Assembly: GCA_029781795.1 (NCBI GenBank)
Contig: JAKOWB010000317.1
Location: 1 to 32,381 of the forward strand
Length of the DNA stretch: 32,381 nucleotides
Source: Pseudomonadota bacterium
Lineage (GTDB): Bacteria > Pseudomonadota > Alphaproteobacteria > Kiloniellales > JACOMY01
Direction: 5' to 3'
Position numbers and translations under genes: made by a program. This document shows positions 8,356 to 15,138 of this stretch, one piece after another; position 1 is the first letter of the stretch; each line of letters opens with the position of its first letter. A model generated the notes under the pieces. It worked only from the letters and a program-made list of their open reading frames with translations, had not been told where the DNA came from and did no database searches.

Positions 8356-9072
8356 TTGCGCGCCCTGGTCTTCCAGCACATCGCCATCGAGCATCCCGGC
8401 ATCCTGCGCGACTTCATGGCCGCCGACGGCGTCGCCTGGGACGCGGTGGAGCTGGACGAGGGCCAGCCGATCCCGCCGCTGGAGGGCTATGACGCGCTGC
8501 TGGTCATGGGCGGCCCGATGGACGTCTGGCAGGAGGCCGAGCATCCCTGGTTCGTGGCGGAGAAGGCCGCGATCCGCCGCTGGGTGACCGAGCTGCGGCG
8601 CCCCTACCTCGGCCTCTGCCTCGGCCACCAGCTCCTCGCCTCCGCGCTCGGCGCCGAAGTGGGGCCGGGCAAGCCGGAGATCGGCGTGCTGCCGGTCGAG
8701 CTGACAGAGGCAGGGCGCAAGGACCGCCTGCTGGCCGGCCTGCCGGCGACGCTCCAGGCGCTGCAGTGGCACTCGGCCGAGGTCAAGGCCCTGCCGCCCG
8801 GCGGCGTCGCGCTGGCCTCCTCACCGCTCTGCCCGATCAACGCCCTGCGCGTCGGCGACAAGGCCTGGGGCCTGCAGTTCCATGTCGAGGTGACGCGCGT
8901 CACGGTCGACGAGTGGGGCGAGGTCCCGGCCTACGCCTGCGCCCTCGATGCCTCGCTCGGCCAGGGTGCCCTGCCGCAGTTCCGCGCCGCCGCCGCCGTC
9001 GCCATGCCGGGCTTCAACGCCGCGGCCAAGCGGCTCTACGACAACTTCATGGGCGCGGTGCGGGGCGCCTAG
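8356..9072 (+). CDS. Class I glutamine amidotransferase (GMP-synthase-like)
   Basis: A 238-residue class I amidotransferase. The nucleophile is Cys88 in YLGLCLGHQLLASALG, and the rest of the triad is His176 and Glu178 in LQFHVEVT, so the active site looks intact. The start is TTG at 8356, three bases after the cupin stop; no better ATG is close. Stand-alone proteins of this type (COG0518) hydrolyse glutamine or a gamma-glutamyl amide. Next to a PuuB-like oxidase, hydrolysis of a gamma-glutamyl conjugate (as PuuD does, although PuuD is peptidase C26) is an attractive but unproven role. The gene is convergent with the TetR-Rieske fusion, with a palindromic repeat between them. Confidence 0.86.
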   Translation: MRALVFQHIAIEHPGILRDFMAADGVAWDAVELDEGQPIPPLEGYDALLVMGGPMDVWQEAEHPWFVAEKAAIRRWVTELRRPYLGLCLGHQLLASALGAEVGPGKPEIGVLPVELTEAGRKDRLLAGLPATLQALQWHSAEVKALPPGGVALASSPLCPINALRVGDKAWGLQFHVEVTRVTVDEWGEVPAYACALDASLGQGALPQFRAAAAVAMPGFNAAAKRLYDNFMGAVRGA

Positions 9073-9086
9073 TCTGAATTGCTGTC

Positions 9087-9174
9087 GTCATCCCCGGGCT
9101 TGACCCGGGGATCCAGGTTTCCGCCCTCGGCCTCGACCCTGGACCTGGATGCCCGGGTCATGCCCGGGCATGAC
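9087..9174. repeat. Intergenic inverted repeat between convergent genes
   Basis: Two 31-base arms (9087-9117 and 9144-9174) are reverse complements with three mismatches; each begins or ends with a GTCAT/ATGAC sequence and contains a CCCGGG core. Both genes on either side end here, so transcripts from both directions would read into a strong hairpin. The GTCATCCCCGGGCTTGACC sequence is a familiar intergenic palindrome in alphaproteobacteria. No T-tract follows either arm, so termination by it would not be classical; it may rather block readthrough or protect 3' ends. Confidence 0.75.
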
Positions 9175-9187
9175 GTCAAAGAAACCG

Positions 9188-11032
9188 TTACCTCTCCAGC
9201 GCCGCGTTCAGCGCCGCCACCGTGCCCTCGGCCGGGACCTGCACCTGGCGGGCGACCGGCAGGCGCTGGCGCACCCAGTCGTGGAAGGCGGTCAGCATGG
9301 CCTCCTTCTCGGACAGCACGCCGACCTGGTAGGCGGAGGAGGCAAGGCCGCCCTGCACCGAGCGGGTCAGGTCCTCGTCCTCGCGCTGCACCTGGCTGTT
9401 GATGCGCGCCTGCAGCCAGCGCGCCGCCTTCAGGTCGCGCTCGGCGCCGGGCAGGGCATAGCTGCGGGCGCGCAGCAGCGTGCGCCCGGAATCCAGCGGG
9501 ATCACCTGGAAGAAGTCGATCGAGTCCGGGTAGAGGTCGAAGGAGGTGAGCGGGAAGAGCGAGTAGTAGGCCCAGGCCCGCTGCCGCTCGGCCGGCAGGT
9601 GCTCGACAGCCGGCAGCAGGCGCTGGTAGGCACGCTGCGACCAGCCCTTGGCGCCCTCGGGGCGGATCCAGTGCAGCGCCCGGCCGACGCCGGTGCCCTG
9701 TGCCTCCACCTCATAGTGGCCGCCGAAGAGGTCGAAGAGGCCGGGATGGCTGGCGGGCACGTGATAGCCCTCCAGGTAGTTGTCCATCACGTTCTTCCAG
9801 TCGACCTCCAGCTCCTTGCTCCAGGGCGCCCAGAGCGGGCGCATCTCCAGGCTGCGATAGGGCGCCAGTTCCTCGGCATATGGCTGGAAGCGTTCGGCGA
9901 CCGAGGGCTCGCCGCCCTCGAAGCGGACGAAGAGGAAGCCCTGGAAGACCTCCAGCTCGACCGGCAGCAGGCCGAGGTCGCCCTTGTCCATGCCGGCGAA
10001 GGACTTCTCCGCCGCCACGGCGCGCAGCCGGCCGTCGAGGTTGTAGAGCCAGCCGTGGTAGGGGCAGCGGATGACGCCGGCGCAGGCGCCCTGCTCGCCG
10101 CTCACCACCGCGTGGGCGCGGTGGCGGCAGACGTTGTGGAAGGCGCGCAGTTGCCCGTCCTTGCCGCGCACCACGAAGGCGCGCTCGCCCAGCAGCTCGA
10201 AAGTCAGGTAGTCGCCGGGGTTCGGCAGGTCGCTGACGTGGCCGACCACATTCCAGGCGCGGCGGAACAGCTTCTCGCGCTCGAGCTGGAAGAACTCGGT
10301 ATTGCCGTAGGTCCAGGCCGGCAGGGTCTGCGGCAGCGCCTGGGGCGCGGCGGTCTCCGCCGCCGGCAGGGCGAAGCGCCAGGGGAAGACCGAGGCGAGG
10401 AAGCCGGCGCAGAGCCGCCGCGCGTTGCGGCGGTCGAAGTCGCCGCGCCTGGCCATGATCTCCTGCCAGAACTGGTCCAGCAGGCCGAGCAGCGCCAGGG
10501 TCACGGCCTCGGGGTCGGTCGGGTGGCCCGGCGGCGCCGCCTCGCCGAGCTGGCGGCAAAGCGCCAGCAGCGCCTTGTGATAGGCCTCGTCGCGCTCGCC
10601 GCAGGCCTTGAGATAGTCCGAGCGGGCGCGCGCCTCGCCCCAGAAGGCATACCAGACCGCGACCTTGTCGGGGTCCGACAGGTCCGGCGCCAGCATGGCC
10701 TCGGTCAGCGCCTCCAGGTTGGCGCCGGGATCGCTGCCACTGGCGGCGATGGCAGCCTCCAGCTTGGCCATGAACTCGTCCGACAGGGTCTTCAGCACCG
10801 CCAGCAGAAGCTGGTCCTTGCTGGTGAAGTAGAAGTTGACGATGCCGGGCGAGAGGCCGGCGTCCTGCGCCACCTTGGCCAGCGTGGTGTTCGACAGGCC
10901 GTGCCCGGCGATGATGCGGATCGTCGCCTGGATGAGCTGGCCGCGCCGCTGTTCCTGGTTCGCCGTCAGCAGGGCCTTGGACACCGGGGCGGCCGCGGGC
11001 TGGATCGTGCCGAAGGAAGTCACCGTGCTCAT
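9188..11032 (-). CDS. Fusion: TetR/BetI-type repressor domain + Rieske non-heme iron oxygenase (betaine/carnitine type)
   Basis: A single 614-residue frame. Residues 28-76 are a TetR HTH domain (AKVAQDAGLSPGIVNFYFTS), followed by an all-helical TetR/BetI C-terminal domain to about 214. A linker rich in Ala and Pro (about 215-245) leads into a full Rieske oxygenase alpha subunit: 2Fe-2S ligands Cys302, His304, Cys323 and His326 (CRH...CPYH), then the mononuclear iron site Glu421-x2-His424-x4-His429 with Asp552 in REDEDL. A glutamate at the bridging position is the feature reported for carnitine oxygenase CntA. The C-terminal segment (VGVLSEKEAM, FHDWVR) also fits betaine/carnitine enzymes. The start at 11032 places both operator candidates upstream; the frame is open to 11155. 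There is no ATG, GTG or TTG at the domain junction from which the oxygenase could be made alone. No reductase partner gene lies in the window. Confidence 0.88.
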   Translation of the reverse strand: MSTVTSFGTIQPAAAPVSKALLTANQEQRRGQLIQATIRIIAGHGLSNTTLAKVAQDAGLSPGIVNFYFTSKDQLLLAVLKTLSDEFMAKLEAAIAASGSDPGANLEALTEAMLAPDLSDPDKVAVWYAFWGEARARSDYLKACGERDEAYHKALLALCRQLGEAAPPGHPTDPEAVTLALLGLLDQFWQEIMARRGDFDRRNARRLCAGFLASVFPWRFALPAAETAAPQALPQTLPAWTYGNTEFFQLEREKLFRRAWNVVGHVSDLPNPGDYLTFELLGERAFVVRGKDGQLRAFHNVCRHRAHAVVSGEQGACAGVIRCPYHGWLYNLDGRLRAVAAEKSFAGMDKGDLGLLPVELEVFQGFLFVRFEGGEPSVAERFQPYAEELAPYRSLEMRPLWAPWSKELEVDWKNVMDNYLEGYHVPASHPGLFDLFGGHYEVEAQGTGVGRALHWIRPEGAKGWSQRAYQRLLPAVEHLPAERQRAWAYYSLFPLTSFDLYPDSIDFFQVIPLDSGRTLLRARSYALPGAERDLKAARWLQARINSQVQREDEDLTRSVQGGLASSAYQVGVLSEKEAMLTAFHDWVRQRLPVARQVQVPAEGTVAALNAALER

Positions 11033-11052
11033 GCCGCGCGCCCCGCGATCGT

Positions 11053-11068
11053 TTGAATGAATGTTCAA
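11053..11068. promoter_or_regulatory. Candidate TetR/BetI operator 1
   Basis: TTGAATGAATGTTCAA has 5-base inverted arms (TTGAA/TTCAA), lies 21 bases upstream of the fusion start, and is the A/T-rich patch in an otherwise very GC-rich region. Paired TTGAA/TTCAA arms resemble the BetI operators of the betaine regulon. The target is inferred from position. Confidence 0.5.
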
Positions 11069-11084
11069 TTTGTAGGGCTGGGCC

Positions 11085-11098
11085 ATTGAATGGTCAAT
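11085..11098. promoter_or_regulatory. Candidate TetR/BetI operator 2
   Basis: ATTGAATGGTCAAT has perfect 5-base inverted arms (ATTGA/TCAAT). It is about 32 bases from operator 1, roughly three helical turns centre to centre, on the same side of the fusion gene. An upstream ATG in the fusion frame (11086) falls inside it, which argues against that ATG as the start. It lies in the intergenic region shared with the divergent methyltransferase. Confidence 0.5.
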
Positions 11099-11141
11099 CA
11101 GACAGCATTTCTGACTTAATCGGCGTGGGCCGCTGGGCCAG

Positions 11142-11192
11142 GCTTCGGGGGCCACGTTTCGGGGGCCACGCTTCGGGGGCCACGCTTCGGGG
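11142..11192. repeat. Tandem 14-bp repeat, about 3.5 copies
   Basis: Units of GCTTCGGGGGCCAC start at 11142, 11156 (with one C-to-T change), 11170 and 11184, the last cut short in a run of G. The array lies between the operators and the ribosome-binding site of the methyltransferase. It is not a multiple of three, is not preserved as protein, and looks like slipped-strand expansion in the leader. Confidence 0.8.
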
Positions 11193-11211
11193 GGGGCCGC
11201 GGGAGGATGCC

Positions 11212-11976
11212 ATGAGCGAATACGACGACCGCATGGTCGGCATGCTGGAGCTGATCTGGGGCAAGGGTTTCCTGGCCCCGGGCGGGGCGGCCTATGTCCG
11301 CGAGCACCTGGCGGGGCTGGACCTGGCGGGCAAGCGTGTGCTGGACGTCGGCAGCGGCCTCGGTGGCGGCGCGCTGGTGATGGCCGGCGAATTCGGCGCC
11401 CGGGTCATCGGCCTGGATATAGAGGCGCCGCTGGTCGAGCGCGCGCGGACCTATGCCGAGGAGGCTGGCCTTGCCGACCGGGTGGAGTTCCGCCTGGCTG
11501 AGCCGGGTCCTTTTCCCCTGCCGGACGCCAGCGTCGACCTGCTCTACTCCTCCGGCGTCTTCCTGCAGATCGCCGACAAGGAGGGGCTCTTCGCCGAGTG
11601 CTTCCGCGTGCTGGTGCCCGGCGGCCGGCTGGTGGTCTATGACTGGACCCAGCCGCCGGGACCGCAGAGCGCCGAACTGGTGCGGTTCATCGCGCTGGAG
11701 GGCCTGACCTATGCCATGCGGCCGCTGACCGAGCACGAGGGCCTGCTGCGGGCCGCCGGATTCGTCGGGATCGAGCTCGAAGACCTGGCGGCCTGGTACC
11801 GCGCCGAGGCGCGGGCGGAACTGGAGCGTATGAGCGGGCCGCTCTATCCGGAGATGGCGGCCCGCCTCGGCACGGCGGCCGCCGCGCACTTCCTGGAGAA
11901 CTGGGCCGCCATGGTCACGGTGCTGGAGCGCGGCGACCTGCTGCCGGCCCGCTACCGGGCGACGAAGCCGGCCTGA
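11212..11976 (+). CDS. SAM-dependent class I methyltransferase
   Basis: A 254-residue methyltransferase. The start at ATG 11212 follows a clear ribosome-binding site (GGGAGGA); the longer frame from 11053 would translate the operator and tandem repeat. Motif I is VLDVGSGLGGGAL (residues 43-55), motif post-I GLDIEAPLVERAR, and motif IV/V SVDLLYSSGVFLQI with VLVPGGRLVVYDW. The overall pattern resembles phosphoethanolamine/sarcosine-type N-methyltransferases and other small-molecule enzymes. It is divergent from the TetR-Rieske fusion and shares its control region, so one may add and the other remove methyl groups on related compounds; this is inference. Confidence 0.85.
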   Translation: MSEYDDRMVGMLELIWGKGFLAPGGAAYVREHLAGLDLAGKRVLDVGSGLGGGALVMAGEFGARVIGLDIEAPLVERARTYAEEAGLADRVEFRLAEPGPFPLPDASVDLLYSSGVFLQIADKEGLFAECFRVLVPGGRLVVYDWTQPPGPQSAELVRFIALEGLTYAMRPLTEHEGLLRAAGFVGIELEDLAAWYRAEARAELERMSGPLYPEMAARLGTAAAAHFLENWAAMVTVLERGDLLPARYRATKPA

Positions 11977-11979
11977 GCG

Positions 11980-12002
11980 GGCGGCGCCGGCGAGGCGCCG
12001 CC
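11980..12002. terminator. Hairpin between convergent genes
   Basis: A perfect 9-bp stem (GGCGGCGCC/GGCGCCGCC) with loop GGCGA fills the gap between the convergent methyltransferase and molybdoenzyme. There is no T-run on either side, so it is at best a weak or Rho-assisted bidirectional terminator. Confidence 0.45.
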
Positions 12003-12006
12003 ACCG

Positions 12007-14013
12007 CTACAGCGCGCTGACCGTCACCTCCTGGCCGTGCACCGCGGTGCTGTCGCCGAGGTCGCTCTTGCGGCCGTCGAACAGCGCGTTGACGTTCTCG
12101 CCCCAGCGGCCCTTGGCGGCGAAGGCGGTGCCCGGCGTGACCAGGCTGGCGTCGATCTTCAAGGTCAGGGTCAGCGCGCCGACCGGGCTGGCCACCCGCA
12201 CCGGCTGCCCGCCCTCAAGGCCGAGCCGCGCGGCGTCGTCCGGGTGCAGCGTGATATCGGCGGCGCCGAGGCGCTGCTGAATCGCCGGGTCGTTGCCGTA
12301 GCTGTCGTTCATCAGCCAGGGGCCGGCCGGCGACAGCAGGCGCAGGCGCCCCGCCGCCGCCGGCCCGTCGGCCAGCGGCAGGGGTGCCAGCGGGTGGCCG
12401 TCGCGCGCCGCCTGCGGGCTCGCCAGTTCGATGCGGCCCGACGGCGTGGGATAGCGCCCCGTGGCAAAGGCGATCACCGGCTCGGGATAGAGCGTCGCGG
12501 TGCCGACGCTTTTGAGGTGGTCGAACGACAGCCCGTGGCCACTGCGCGCCAGCAGCGTGTCGATGATGGCGCGGTCGCTCTCGAACAGCGCCGGCTGCGT
12601 CAGCTTCATCGCCCGCGCCAGGCGGCGGAAGATCTCCATGTTCGGCAGCGCCTCGCCCGGCGGTTCCTCGGCTTGCGCCTGGGCCGAAAGCGTGAGGTTG
12701 AAATAGCTGGAGACGAGGTCGTCGAACTCCAGGAAGCTCGCCGCCGGCAGCACCACGTCGGCGAGGCGCGCGGTATCGGTCATGAAGAGCTCGGCGACCA
12801 GGACGAAAAGGTCCTCGCGCGCCAGGGCCTGGCGCAGCTCGCCCTGGCGTGGCCCTGAGGCCGCGACGTTCATGTTCCACGAGACGAGGGCCCCGGCCTT
12901 CGCCGGATCCGCCAGCAGCTCGGCGAGGTCCATGTGGCTGATCGCCGGCCGTCCCTCGGGCGCCAGCGCCGCGCCCTCCAGGTAGCCGCCGTCGAGGCCA
13001 CGCCGCGCGCCGCCGTTCAGGTAGTAGAGCCCGGTCCCCGCCTTGCCCATGTTGCCGGTCGCCGCCGGCAGGCAGGCGATGGCGCGGAAGGCGTTGCCGC
13101 CGTTCGGCTGGCGCTGCAGCCCCTGGCCGAGCCACAGCATGGCGGGGCCGCTGCCGTACCAGGCGGCGGCCTGCTCGATCTGCTCCACCGGCACGCCGGT
13201 GACCCGGGCGCCCCAGTCCGGCGTGCAGGCCGGAAGCTGCGCCGCGATCTCGTTCCAGCCCAGCACGCTCCAGGCCAGGAAGGCCCTGTCCAGCTTGCCG
13301 TCGCGCGCCAGGACGTGCAGCAGCGTGAAGGCCAGCGCCGCGTCGGTGCCGGGGCGCAGCTGCAGGTGCAGGTCGGCGGCCTCGGCCGTGGCGTGGCGGA
13401 TCGGGTCGACGACGACGACCTTGCCCGGCACCTCCTTCAGCCAGTGCTTGTGCGCGTGCGGGGCCGAGGCCGAGGGGTTGGCGCCCCAGACCACGACACA
13501 GGCGGCGTCGCGCGCGGTGCGCGGGTCGAAGCCCAGCGCGCTGGTGCCGAGCACATAGCGCAGCGCGACGTGGCCGGCGTTGTTGCAGATCGTGTCGGGC
13601 TCCACCTCGGTCGCGCCGATGGCGTTGAAGAAGCGCTGCGGGAAGCCGCCGGCGAGCAGCGAGCAGGTGCCGGTATAGTGGGTGTTGAGGATGCCGGCGC
13701 CGCCCAGGCGCGCGCGCACCGCGTTCAGGCGCTCGGCCGCCAGCCCCAGCGCCTCGTCCCAGCTCGCCTCGCGGAAGCGGCCGCTGCCCTTCGGCCCGCT
13801 GCGGATCAGCGGTTTCGCCAGGCGCTGCGCCGGGTCGCGCCAGGCGCCGTTGTAGGCGAGGGCGCACTTGCCGCAGAGCGCGCCGCGCGCCACGGGATGC
13901 TCCGGGTCGCCCAGCACCTTGGTGACCTTGCCGTCGCGCTTGATGACGACGATGCCGCAGGCGTCATAGCAATCACGCGGGCAGGTGGTCTTGACGAGGG
14001 TCTTGTCGCTCAT
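12007..14013 (-). CDS. Molybdopterin oxidoreductase (DMSO reductase superfamily)
   Basis: A 668-residue protein of the BisC-type molybdopterin family (COG0243). It starts with a 4Fe-4S site, Cys11-x3-Cys15-x3-Cys19-x27-Cys47 (TTCPRDCYDACG...GALCGKC), then the catalytic molybdopterin domains (ACVVVWGANPSASAPH, VVVDPIRHATAEAADLHLQLRPGTDAALA) and a C-terminal molydopterin-dinucleotide-binding barrel (NDSYGNDPAIQQRLG, ITLHPDDAARLGL). There is no Tat signal, so it should be cytosolic. The residue in the molybdenum-ligand region is in DTICNNAGHVA; Cys143 is a possible ligand. The start at 14013 (MSDKTLVKTT) is preferred over the frame from 14064. No partner FeS or membrane subunit is adjacent, so the electron partner and substrate are unknown. 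Confidence 0.85.
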   Translation of the reverse strand: MSDKTLVKTTCPRDCYDACGIVVIKRDGKVTKVLGDPEHPVARGALCGKCALAYNGAWRDPAQRLAKPLIRSGPKGSGRFREASWDEALGLAAERLNAVRARLGGAGILNTHYTGTCSLLAGGFPQRFFNAIGATEVEPDTICNNAGHVALRYVLGTSALGFDPRTARDAACVVVWGANPSASAPHAHKHWLKEVPGKVVVVDPIRHATAEAADLHLQLRPGTDAALAFTLLHVLARDGKLDRAFLAWSVLGWNEIAAQLPACTPDWGARVTGVPVEQIEQAAAWYGSGPAMLWLGQGLQRQPNGGNAFRAIACLPAATGNMGKAGTGLYYLNGGARRGLDGGYLEGAALAPEGRPAISHMDLAELLADPAKAGALVSWNMNVAASGPRQGELRQALAREDLFVLVAELFMTDTARLADVVLPAASFLEFDDLVSSYFNLTLSAQAQAEEPPGEALPNMEIFRRLARAMKLTQPALFESDRAIIDTLLARSGHGLSFDHLKSVGTATLYPEPVIAFATGRYPTPSGRIELASPQAARDGHPLAPLPLADGPAAAGRLRLLSPAGPWLMNDSYGNDPAIQQRLGAADITLHPDDAARLGLEGGQPVRVASPVGALTLTLKIDASLVTPGTAFAAKGRWGENVNALFDGRKSDLGDSTAVHGQEVTVSAL

Positions 14014-14065
14014 GGCGGCGAGCCTAGCAGCGCGCGGCCGGGGGCCACCATAGGCGCGATGCAAA

Positions 14066-14091
14066 GGGCCGCCCCGTCGCCGGGGCGGCCC
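14066..14091 (-). terminator. Rho-independent-like terminator of the phytanoyl-CoA dioxygenase-like gene
   Basis: A perfect 10-bp stem (GGGCCGCCCC/GGGGCGGCCC) with a 6-base loop, 41 bases after the stop of the minus-strand dioxygenase gene. Read on the minus strand it is followed by TTTGC, a short T-run. It separates that gene from the molybdoenzyme downstream. Confidence 0.65.
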
Positions 14092-14131
14092 GTCTGCATA
14101 CTGTCCGCCGCGGCGGCGTGCGGTCAGCAGC

Positions 14132-15010
14132 TCAGTTCTGGTACCACTTGTCCTCGATGTACATCGGGCCCGGCTTTTCGTGCAGGGCGGTGTACTTGCA
14201 CACCCTGGGCTCGTCGCCGAGCGGCGTCGAGAAGCCGTCGCGGAAGGCCCACTCGCCGCGGTCGCTGTTCTCGGCCTTGGTGTAGCTCTGGATCATGAAG
14301 CAGCGGTCCTTGTCGGACGTGTTCTGCTGCGAGCCGTGCACCGTCAGCAGGCCCCAGATGACCAGGTCGCCGGGATCCAGCTCGACGTCGACGATGCGGG
14401 CCGGGTCGAGGCCGGCCTTGACCAGTTCCTCCTCCTGCGTCGTGCCCTTCATGATCGGGCCGTCGTCGGCGAGGCCGAGGTAGCCCTTCTTGTGGCTGTC
14501 GGGGACGACCCGCAGGCAGCCGTTCGCCTTGGTCGCCGGATCGATGGCGATGCCGAAGTTGATGTTGGTGGTCATCAGATCCTTGAAGTCCTCCTGCCGC
14601 TCGCGGAAGCGCAGGTCCTGATGCATGCGGTAGCCGCTGAGCGGCGCGCCCGGCGGCTTCCAGTGCAGTTGCTGGGCGATCTGCCGCACGTTGCGGCCGA
14701 GCAGCGGCTGGAGGACCGAGTACATCTGCGGCGCGCGGCGGAAGCGCTCGAAGAAGGGGCTGATCCAGCTGAACCAGTGCGCCTGCATCACGTAGCGGCG
14801 GCCGGCGAAGGACTCCGGCAGGATCTCGAACAGCAGGTTCTTGTGCCGATAGGTCGCGTGGTGCTGCATCCCGATCTGGTAGATGCGCTGCGCCTCGGCC
14901 TGCGCCTCGGCGATCTCGGCCTGGTTGAAGAGGCCGCGCACGATGGCGTAGCCGTGCTCCCAGTAGTGGTCGACGAAGTCCCGGCTTTCCTGCGCCACGG
15001 CCAAGGCCAT
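14132..15010 (-). CDS. Phytanoyl-CoA dioxygenase (PhyH) family protein
   Basis: A 292-residue Fe(II)/2-oxoglutarate oxygenase-like protein. The iron triad is His130 and Asp132 (SGYRMHQDLRF) and His225 (LLTVHGSQQNTS); Arg236 (SDKDRCFM) is the probable 2-oxoglutarate-binding arginine. Length and arrangement fit bacterial PhyH-family hydroxylases such as EctD-like and other small-molecule enzymes; the substrate is not known. A strong ribosome-binding site (GAGGAGACAG) precedes the start at 15010. The gene is divergent from a LysR regulator with a MetR-type box between them, and ends in a clear hairpin, so it is likely a single-gene transcript under that regulator. Confidence 0.87.
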   Translation of the reverse strand: MALAVAQESRDFVDHYWEHGYAIVRGLFNQAEIAEAQAEAQRIYQIGMQHHATYRHKNLLFEILPESFAGRRYVMQAHWFSWISPFFERFRRAPQMYSVLQPLLGRNVRQIAQQLHWKPPGAPLSGYRMHQDLRFRERQEDFKDLMTTNINFGIAIDPATKANGCLRVVPDSHKKGYLGLADDGPIMKGTTQEEELVKAGLDPARIVDVELDPGDLVIWGLLTVHGSQQNTSDKDRCFMIQSYTKAENSDRGEWAFRDGFSTPLGDEPRVCKYTALHEKPGPMYIEDKWYQN

Positions 15011-15112
15011 GTCCTGTCTCCTCGCTGTCGGTCACGGCCGTCCGGCGGCCTTGGACAAGAGCATGCGGCGGCGGTCAGTGATTAATCCAATTCAAAACTT
15101 TCCTTGTTTGCA

Positions 15113-15125
15113 TGAAAGAATTTCA
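15113..15125. promoter_or_regulatory. MetR-type LysR binding box
   Basis: TGAAAGAATTTCA fits the MetR consensus TGAA-N2-A/T-N2-TTCA exactly. It sits in the A/T-rich gap between the PhyH-like gene and the divergent MetR-like regulator, the usual position for a LysR site. It overlaps the first ATG of the regulator frame (15112), which supports the later start at 15139. Confidence 0.55.
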
Positions 15126-15138
15126 TCATAGTGCGGCC

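Noticed and set aside
9149..11056. Long plus-strand open frame opposite the TetR-Rieske gene
   Set aside because: Composition is that of a shadow frame (Gly, Ala, Arg, Gln, His), and the opposite strand has clear domains with all ligands.
11053..11211. N-terminal extension of the methyltransferase
   Set aside because: It translates the operator region and the tandem repeat; a good ribosome-binding site precedes ATG 11212.
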